57,975 nt of DNA from an uncultured Collinsella sp. GTDB lineage: Bacteria > Actinomycetota > Coriobacteriia > Coriobacteriales > Coriobacteriaceae. How positions within the stretch are numbered: the first letter of the stretch is position 1; every line of letters starts with the position of its first letter. A program made the translations under genes and the position numbers. The DNA is taken from assembly GCA_900540875.1 (NCBI GenBank), contig UQHT01000016.1, positions 1 through 57,975 of the forward strand. The letters are read 5' to 3'. Shown piece after piece: positions 52,194-57,975 of this stretch. The notes beneath the pieces are model-generated. The model was not told the DNA's origin. It did not search any database and was given only the letters and a program-made list of their open reading frames with translations.

Positions 52194-52743
52194 TTACGAG
52201 CGCGAGAGCGAGACAGTCGCCTTCAGTGGATTTTTGAACGCAGAGCGCCAGCGCATCCTGGCGGCTGCAACGCCTAAGCGCCGTGCGCAGATGGAGGCCG
52301 CCGAGGAGTCGCGCGCGGTCTATCGCGCATGGAACGCGGTGTGCTCGGGCACGCGCGAGGGACGGCATGTGACGGGGCTGCGCTACCTGCCCGAGTCCAA
52401 TGAGCTGCTGGTGTATCTCGACTCGCCCTCGTGGACGCAGGAAATGACGCTGTTGCGCGAGATCATCCGTGCGCGCATGGAGCGCGCCGGTGCGCATGTG
52501 GACGGCCTGGTGTTCAAAACCACCGCGCCCGGTCACACGCCGCCCGCCGCCAAGGAGCGCCTGCGCCCGGCGACGACCGAGCGCCCGCCGGCCCCGCACG
52601 CCGACCTAAGTGAGGCCGAGTGCACCGAGATCGAGCGCCAGGTGGCGCCCATCGAAGACCAAAAACTGCGCGAGGCCCTCGAGAATGCCATGAGAGCCAG
52701 TGCCGAGTGGGCCAAGGGCGTGCAAAGCAAAAAAGAGCCTTAA
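52180..52743 (+). CDS. DUF721 (DciA-like) protein
   Basis: A 187-residue protein of the DUF721/DciA group: LVYLDSPSWTQEMTLLREII is the typical KH-like segment. DciA is a replicative helicase loader or operator in bacteria without DnaC. The C-terminal half is charged and Pro/Ala-rich. The GTG start at 52180 lies within the end of recF. The position between recF and gyrB is conserved in actinobacteria. Confidence 0.85.
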   Translation: MRRANYERESETVAFSGFLNAERQRILAAATPKRRAQMEAAEESRAVYRAWNAVCSGTREGRHVTGLRYLPESNELLVYLDSPSWTQEMTLLREIIRARMERAGAHVDGLVFKTTAPGHTPPAAKERLRPATTERPPAPHADLSEAECTEIERQVAPIEDQKLREALENAMRASAEWAKGVQSKKEP

Positions 52744-52771
52744 ATCGCATCTGGTGGCCTTGTAGAGCCAA

Positions 52772-52799
52772 ATACCCTCGGTCCCGAGGGTATTTTTTT
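52772..52799 (+). terminator. Terminator after DUF721 gene
   Basis: ATACCCTCG (52772-52780) pairs with CGAGGGTAT (52785-52793) and is followed by TTTTTT. It separates the dnaA-dnaN-recF transcript from gyrB. Confidence 0.88.
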
Positions 52800-52848
52800 A
52801 CGATAAACTAGTAAGGCTGTACACATTTTCTTGACTGAAGGAGGACGT

Positions 52849-54879
52849 GTGGCAAACGAAAACGATTACGATGGCGGCGAGATTAAGATTCTCGAAGGTC
52901 TCGAGGCCGTTCGTAAGCGCCCGGGCATGTATATCGGCTCGACGAGCGCCAGCGGTCTGCATCACCTGGTGTGGGAGATCGTTGACAACTCCGTCGACGA
53001 GGCCATGGCCGGTTTCTGCACCGAGATCCAGGTGACGGTCCACGCCGACAACTCCATCACGGTCGTCGACAACGGGCGCGGCATCCCCGTCGACGAGCAC
53101 CCTGTTAAAAAGATCCCGACGCTCGAGGTCGTCATGACGATCTTGCACGCCGGCGGTAAGTTCGATAACTCGGCCTATAAGGTCTCGGGCGGCCTGCACG
53201 GCGTAGGCATCTCCGTCGTCAACGCACTGTCCAAGCGCGTGGTCGTTCAGGTTCGTCGCGATGGCAACACCTACGAGATGGAGTTCTCGCGCGGCAAGAC
53301 CGTCAAGAAGATGGAGGTCGTGGGCACCTCGGATTCGACGGGCACCACCGTCACCTTCTGGCCCGACGACGAGATCTTCGAGACCTGCATCTACGATTTC
53401 GATACGCTGCACAACCGTCTGCAGGAGACAGCGTTCCTCAATAAGAACCTCAAGATCGTGCTGACCGACGAGCGCGAGGCGACTCCCCACGTGGAGGAGT
53501 TTTGCTACGAGGGCGGCATCATCGACTTCGTCAAGTTCCTCAACGAGGGCAAGGACGTCCCCGAGGCCTTTAAGGAGCCCATCTACATCGAGGGCAAATC
53601 GGACCCGGACGCTCCCGTGGCCAAGATGGGCGAGGTCGAGGTTTCCCTGCAGTGGAATAGCGGCTACGGCGAGAACGTCATGTCGTTTGCCAACGACATC
53701 TACACTCCCGAGGGCGGCATGCACCTTGAGGGCTTCCGCACCGCGCTCACCCGCGTGATCAACGACTACGCGCGCAAACAGAACCTGCTCAAGGAAAAAG
53801 ACGCCAACCTGACCGGCGACGATGTGCGCGAGGGCCTTTCGGCCGTTATCTCGGTCAAGCTGCCCGATCCGCAGTTTGAGGGGCAGACCAAGGCCAAGCT
53901 CGGTAGCTCCTATATGCGCGCGCTCACGCTCAAGATCGTGACCGACGGCCTCGCCGATTACTTGGAGGAGCATCCCAAGCCCGCCCGCGAGATCGTCAAG
54001 AAGGCGCAACAGGCCTGCAAGGCGCGCAACGCCGCCCGCAAGGCGCGCGAGGCGACCCGCCGCAAGAGCCTGCTCGAGACGGCGTCCCTGCCCGGTAAGC
54101 TCGCTGACTGCTCGGTGCGCGATGCCGAGCTGACCGAGCTCTTCATCGTAGAGGGCGACTCGGCAGGCGGTTCGGCCAAGGACGGCCGTCGCCGAGACAT
54201 CCAGGCGATTCTGCCCCTGCGCGGCAAGATTCTGAACGTCGAACGCGTTGGTGACCATCGCGCGTTCTCGAGCGACACCATCCAGTCGCTGATTACCGCG
54301 ATCGGCTGCGGTGTCACGACGAGTGCCGGCGACGGCGGCGACTTCGATATCACCAAGGCGCGCTACCACAAGATCATCATCATGACCGATGCAGACGTCG
54401 ACGGTGCGCATATCCGCATCCTGCTGCTGACGTTCTTCTACAAGTACATGCGTCCGCTGATCGATGCCGGCTACGTCTATGTTGCCTGTCCGCCCATCTT
54501 TGGCATCAAGGTGCGCAACAAGATCCACTACGTGTATCCCAACGGCCGCCAGCCCGAAGACGAGATCCTGCGCGACACCATCCAGGGTCTGGGACTGAAC
54601 CCCGACGATAACGACGAGGACGGCAAGGCCAAGGACGGCAAGATCACCAAAAAGCGCAAGGGCTATACCGTCCAGCGCTACAAGGGCCTGGGCGAGATGG
54701 ACCCCAAGCAGCTTGCCTCGACGACGATGGACCCCAAGACCCGCATTCTGCAGCGTGTGTCGATCGAGGACGCCGTGGTGGCAGACCGCGCCGTGCGCGA
54801 GCTGATGGGTTCCGAGGTCGGCTATCGCCGCGAGTACATTGAAAAACACGCGCACGATGCGCGCTTCTTAGACGCCTAG
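52849..54879 (+). CDS. gyrB: DNA gyrase subunit B
   Basis: A 676-residue ATPase subunit. The GHKL site (EIVDNSVDEAMAG, DNGRGIPVD, GGLHGVGISVVNAL), the TOPRIM motif (EGDSAGGSAKDGR, MTDADVDGAHI) and the tail QRYKGLGEMDPKQL are intact. The start is a GTG (VANENDYDGG) with GGAGG four bases upstream; an ATG 18 bases earlier lacks a site. It works with GyrA downstream to introduce negative supercoils. Confidence 0.97.
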   Translation: MANENDYDGGEIKILEGLEAVRKRPGMYIGSTSASGLHHLVWEIVDNSVDEAMAGFCTEIQVTVHADNSITVVDNGRGIPVDEHPVKKIPTLEVVMTILHAGGKFDNSAYKVSGGLHGVGISVVNALSKRVVVQVRRDGNTYEMEFSRGKTVKKMEVVGTSDSTGTTVTFWPDDEIFETCIYDFDTLHNRLQETAFLNKNLKIVLTDEREATPHVEEFCYEGGIIDFVKFLNEGKDVPEAFKEPIYIEGKSDPDAPVAKMGEVEVSLQWNSGYGENVMSFANDIYTPEGGMHLEGFRTALTRVINDYARKQNLLKEKDANLTGDDVREGLSAVISVKLPDPQFEGQTKAKLGSSYMRALTLKIVTDGLADYLEEHPKPAREIVKKAQQACKARNAARKAREATRRKSLLETASLPGKLADCSVRDAELTELFIVEGDSAGGSAKDGRRRDIQAILPLRGKILNVERVGDHRAFSSDTIQSLITAIGCGVTTSAGDGGDFDITKARYHKIIIMTDADVDGAHIRILLLTFFYKYMRPLIDAGYVYVACPPIFGIKVRNKIHYVYPNGRQPEDEILRDTIQGLGLNPDDNDEDGKAKDGKITKKRKGYTVQRYKGLGEMDPKQLASTTMDPKTRILQRVSIEDAVVADRAVRELMGSEVGYRREYIEKHAHDARFLDA

Positions 54880-54884
54880 CTTTC

Positions 54885-54971
54885 CCAGGCACCCCATCTT
54901 GCCCTTCAGGATTTCGGGCGCCGCACGCAAGGCGTGCGCCCTCATCCTTCAGGGCAACCTGGGGCACCTGG
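54885..54971. repeat. Long imperfect palindrome between gyrB and gyrA
   Basis: An 87-base imperfect inverted repeat: CCAGGCACCCC pairs with GGGGCACCTGG at the ends, TTGCCCTTCAGGAT with ATCCTTCAGGGCAA inside, and GCACGC with GCGTGC at the centre. It could fold into a roughly 40-bp hairpin in the RNA, placed after the gyrB stop and 87 bases before the gyrA start. It could be an attenuator, a processing site or a small repetitive element. Confidence 0.75.
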
Positions 54972-55057
54972 AAAACCTAGGAGGGTTATCCGGCATTCCC
55001 GGTAATCCGTCTCCGTGGTAGGGAACTAATGGACCACGCAAACCATGAGGAGGTAAC

Positions 55058-57799
55058 GTGGCAGACGATATCAACAATAACGAGGGTATGGGCGAGGCCG
55101 GCGATGCCGGCATGCCCGACGATTTGAAGCGCCTGCTCGCCCGTGCTGAGCAGGGCGAGGACGGCGATCCGGACGCCTATAACCCCGATGCCGATGATGA
55201 TGAGGAAGAGGACGACGACGGTGAGCTCGAGGAGAGCTTTGGCGAAGTCGACCGTGGCGCCTCGGCCGGCGAGGATATCAACGGCGGCCAGCTCCAGATT
55301 TCGGAGTTTGGCCGCGAGATGAAGCAGTCATTTATCGAGTATTCGATGTCGGTCATTACGGCGCGCGCCCTGCCGGACGTGCGCGACGGCTTAAAGCCGG
55401 TGCACCGCCGCATCCTGTACGCGATGAACGAGAGCGGCATCTACCCCAACCGCCCGCACAAGAAGTCGGCCTGGACGGTCGGCGAAGTTATCGGTAAGTA
55501 CCACCCGCATGGCGACTCCGCGGTCTATGAGGCCATGGTCCGCCTGGCGCAGTGGTTCTCCATGCGCACGCCGCTCATCGACGGTCACGGCAACTTCGGT
55601 AACATCGACGGCGACGGCGCGGCGGCCATGCGTTACACCGAGAGCCGCCTGGCAAAGCCCGCCATGGAATTGCTGCGTGACTTGCAGAAGGATACCGTCG
55701 ACTGGCAGCCCAACTACGACGAATCGCTCGCCGAGCCTCAGGCGCTGCCTGCGCGCTTCCCCAACCTGCTGGTCAACGGCAGCCAGGGCATCGCCGTCGG
55801 CATGGCCACCAATATCGCCCCGCATAACCTCACCGAGGCGATCGAGGCAACCTGCTACCTGATCGATAATCCCGACGCCACTGTCGACGAGCTCATGCAG
55901 ATCATGCCCGGTCCGGACTTCCCCACCGGCGCCATCATCATGGGCAGTGCCGGTATTAAGCAGAGCTACGAGACCGGCCGTGGCTCCATTACCGTGCGCG
56001 CCAAGGCTCACGTGGAGTCCACCAAGACCGGCCGCAGCCGCCTGGTCTTTACCGAGATTCCCTACATGGTCAACAAGGGCACCCTGCAGGAGAAGATCGC
56101 CCGGCTCGTCAACGACAAGCGCATCGAGGGTATCTCGGATATGCGCGATGAGTCCAACCAGAAGGGTATCCGTCTGGTCATCGAACTCAAGAAGGGCGTC
56201 ATCCCGCAGGTCGTGCTCAACAACCTGTACAAGTACACCTCGCTGCAGACGACCTTTGGCGCCAACAACCTGGCGCTTGTCAACGGCGTTCCCAAATGCC
56301 TGAGCCTGCGCGAGATGCTGCAGCACTACATCGACCACCAGGTCGACGTCGTCACCCGCCGCACCCGCTTCGACCTTAAGAAGGCCCAGGCCCGCGCGCA
56401 TATCCTTGAGGGCTACCTGATGGCCCTTGACCATATCGACGAGGTCATCAGCATCATCCGCTCCTCGCAGACCGACTCCGAGGCCAGCAGCCGCCTGATC
56501 GAGCGCTTTGGCTTTACGCCCGAGCAGACCACGGCCATCCTCGAGATGAAGCTGCGCCGCCTGACCGGCCTGGAGCGCGACAAGATCCAGGAAGAGCTGG
56601 ACGGCCTGCGCCGCGCCATCGCCTACTACGAGGACCTGCTGGCGCACGAGGAGAAGATCCTGGGCGTCATTAAGGAAGAGATGCGTGAGATCTCCAAGAA
56701 GTTCGGCGATAAGCGCCGCACCGAGATCAGCCATGTCGAGAAGGACCTGGACGTCGAGGACCTCATTGCCGATGAGGACATGGTCGTGACCATCACCCAC
56801 ACCGGCTATGTCAAGCGCATCCCGGTGGCCGCCTACCGCGCCCAGAAGCGCGGCGGCAAGGGCGTGTCGGGCGTCAACCTCAAAGAGGACGACGTCATCG
56901 ACGAGATGTTCATCGCGTCCACGCACGAGTACGTGCTGTTCTTCTCGAGCAAGGGTAAGGTCTATCGCCTGAAGGTGCACGAGCTGCCGGTGGGTACGCG
57001 CCAGGCGCGCGGTACCGCGATCGTCAACCTGCTGCCTTTTGAGGAGGGCGAGAAGATCGCGAGCGTCATCAGCTGCCGCGAGTTCCCTGCCGACGAGTAC
57101 CTGATGTTTGCCACCAAGAGTGGCATGGTCAAGAAGACTGTGATGAGCGCATATGACCGCAGCCGTCGCGACGGCCTGATCGCTATCAACCTGCGTGACG
57201 ACGACGCGCTGCTGAACGTGCGCCGCGTGCGCGAGGGCGACAAGATTATCCTGGCCACCACCGCGGGCAAGGCAATCATGTTCTCCGAGGAGCAGGTGCG
57301 CGCCACCGGCCGCGATACCAGCGGAGTTCGCGGTATCGGTATGAAGGACGGCGTGAGCGTTCTGGGCATGGAAGTCACTAACGGCAACGGCGATCTGTTC
57401 GTCATCACCGAGCGCGGCTACGGCAAGCGCACGCCGGTCGCGGACTACCCGGAGCAGAATCGCGGCGGCCAGGGCGTCTACACCATCCAAATGACCGAGC
57501 GTAAGGGCAACCTTGCGGCCATGAAGACGGTGGGCCCGCAGCACGAGTTGTTCATCGTGACGGAGGGCGCGACGGTCATTCGCGTCAAGACCGATGAGAT
57601 TAGCCAGACTGGCCGCGCTACCCAGGGCGTCAAGATGATGACCGTCGACGACAACGACCGCGTATGCGCTGTCGCCCGCATGACGGCCGCCAAGGAAAAG
57701 CCCGAAGGCGAAGCCACAGAAGACGGCTCTGCCCCCGAAGAAACCCCTGTCGATCTAGGCGACGGCAACGACATGCCAGAGGATCTCCTAGACGAGTAA
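55058..57799 (+). CDS. gyrA: DNA gyrase subunit A
   Basis: A 913-residue subunit. The breakage-reunion domain has the catalytic tyrosine Y193 (MRYTESRLAKP) and the quinolone region HPHGDSAVYEAMV with S154 and E158, the usual drug-sensitive residues. The C-terminal propeller includes the GyrA-box-like QNRGGQG. An N-terminal extension of about 71 residues beyond E. coli GyrA is acidic (about 36-66, YNPDADDDEEEDDDGELEES), then a canonical EYSMSVITARALPDVRDGL. The GTG start at 55058 has GAGGAGG seven bases upstream. The C-terminal tail is also acidic. Confidence 0.96.
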   Translation: MADDINNNEGMGEAGDAGMPDDLKRLLARAEQGEDGDPDAYNPDADDDEEEDDDGELEESFGEVDRGASAGEDINGGQLQISEFGREMKQSFIEYSMSVITARALPDVRDGLKPVHRRILYAMNESGIYPNRPHKKSAWTVGEVIGKYHPHGDSAVYEAMVRLAQWFSMRTPLIDGHGNFGNIDGDGAAAMRYTESRLAKPAMELLRDLQKDTVDWQPNYDESLAEPQALPARFPNLLVNGSQGIAVGMATNIAPHNLTEAIEATCYLIDNPDATVDELMQIMPGPDFPTGAIIMGSAGIKQSYETGRGSITVRAKAHVESTKTGRSRLVFTEIPYMVNKGTLQEKIARLVNDKRIEGISDMRDESNQKGIRLVIELKKGVIPQVVLNNLYKYTSLQTTFGANNLALVNGVPKCLSLREMLQHYIDHQVDVVTRRTRFDLKKAQARAHILEGYLMALDHIDEVISIIRSSQTDSEASSRLIERFGFTPEQTTAILEMKLRRLTGLERDKIQEELDGLRRAIAYYEDLLAHEEKILGVIKEEMREISKKFGDKRRTEISHVEKDLDVEDLIADEDMVVTITHTGYVKRIPVAAYRAQKRGGKGVSGVNLKEDDVIDEMFIASTHEYVLFFSSKGKVYRLKVHELPVGTRQARGTAIVNLLPFEEGEKIASVISCREFPADEYLMFATKSGMVKKTVMSAYDRSRRDGLIAINLRDDDALLNVRRVREGDKIILATTAGKAIMFSEEQVRATGRDTSGVRGIGMKDGVSVLGMEVTNGNGDLFVITERGYGKRTPVADYPEQNRGGQGVYTIQMTERKGNLAAMKTVGPQHELFIVTEGATVIRVKTDEISQTGRATQGVKMMTVDDNDRVCAVARMTAAKEKPEGEATEDGSAPEETPVDLGDGNDMPEDLLDE

Positions 57800-57839
57800 G
57801 AGGAACTAGCTGGTAGAAAATATCAGACCCCATATATCG

Positions 57840-57872
57840 GCGGTCGGCGCACTGCGCGCCGACCGCTTTTTT
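57840..57872 (+). terminator. Terminator of gyrA
   Basis: A perfect 11-bp stem (57840-57850 with 57856-57866, 5-base loop) is followed by TTTTTT. Confidence 0.92.
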
Positions 57873-57944
57873 GACAATCTTGAACCTCGCGTCGGCCCCG
57901 GCTGCCCGGCGGCATGCGAAGTCGATCGCGAGTTCCGCACGAGC

Positions 57945-57969
57945 CGGAGAGCACTTAATGTGCTCTCCG
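57945..57969. terminator. Hairpin at window edge
   Basis: CGGAGAGCAC (57945-57954) pairs with GTGCTCTCCG (57960-57969) around a 5-base loop. The window ends before any T-run can be judged, so the role as a terminator is tentative. Confidence 0.45.
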
Positions 57970-57975
57970 TGCGAG

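Noticed and set aside
52798..54855. 685-residue open frame antisense to gyrB
   Set aside because: Complete overlap with gyrB and no motif; a common artefact opposite high-GC genes.
55391..57544. 717-residue open frame antisense to gyrA
   Set aside because: Same reason: complete overlap with gyrA, no domain and a shadow-frame composition.
1..57975. CRISPR array
   Set aside because: No regularly spaced 25-40 base repeats with unique spacers were seen; the 21-bp array near the sortase has palindromic units with spacers too short for CRISPR.

Overview
The window looks like the replication-origin region of a high-GC Gram-positive gut actinobacterium of the class Coriobacteriia, most likely Collinsella or a close relative. 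This is inferred from gene content and order (rpmH-rnpA-yidD-yidC-jag-rsmG-parA-parB on one side, dnaA-dnaN-recF-DUF721-gyrB-gyrA on the other), from sortase-anchored surface proteins and from the WYL regulator pair. No database search was possible, so the species call is inference.

Layout. (1) 1-5774 is an accessory island ending at the 3' end of a tRNA-Lys gene. It holds an IS21-family element abutting the 3' remnant of a type I restriction gene (hsdR), a class B sortase gene behind a striking array of palindromes, and a complete IS1595-type element (perfect 8-bp target duplication) that carries a RelB/DinJ-like antitoxin translationally coupled to its transposase. (2) 5775-15594 is core-like: an M29 aminopeptidase, a small membrane protein, purC, a two-component system, a Tat-type lipoprotein, a TSCPD protein, and a coupled pair made of an anchored solute-binding protein and a diguanylate cyclase. 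(3) 15638-19451 is a gene cassette encoding one large Ig-like surface protein, flanked by a perfect 40-bp direct repeat of the 3' end of purB. This suggests integration into the end of purB with a replacement C-terminus restored. (4) 20921-26869: tRNA-Gly, then an IclR regulator divergent from a four-gene operon (UxaA-type dehydratase, EIIC-only PTS permease, amidohydrolase-2 enzyme, DapA-type aldolase) that reads as a sugar-acid catabolic route. (5) 27122-30553: a TQXA/SpaA-type LPXTG adhesin. (6) 30619-41059: a degenerate M28 membrane protein with a roughly 600-residue low-complexity insertion, a PafB/PafC-like WYL pair, a DinG-like exonuclease-helicase, ddl and rlmN. (7) 41258-57872: the origin segment. 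Three perfect parS sites lie upstream of parAB. A strong promoter drives rpmH-rnpA-yidD-yidC. An unfamiliar GHKL-ATPase/Q-rich/winged-helix protein sits directly before dnaA. The dnaA-dnaN gap has DnaA-box-like sequences, a run of five DnaA-trio triplets and an AT-rich stretch, the architecture of a basal unwinding element.

How the parts fit together. The origin block supplies initiation (DnaA, DnaN, RecF, gyrase), segregation (ParAB-parS) and the ribosome/membrane biogenesis operon. The accessory loci are mostly surface and niche functions: a sortase, two wall-anchored proteins and an inducible sugar-acid pathway. The most unusual items are the purB-end cassette, the 21-bp-periodic palindrome array, the transposon-borne antitoxin, and the GHKL/Q-rich/winged-helix protein beside dnaA.
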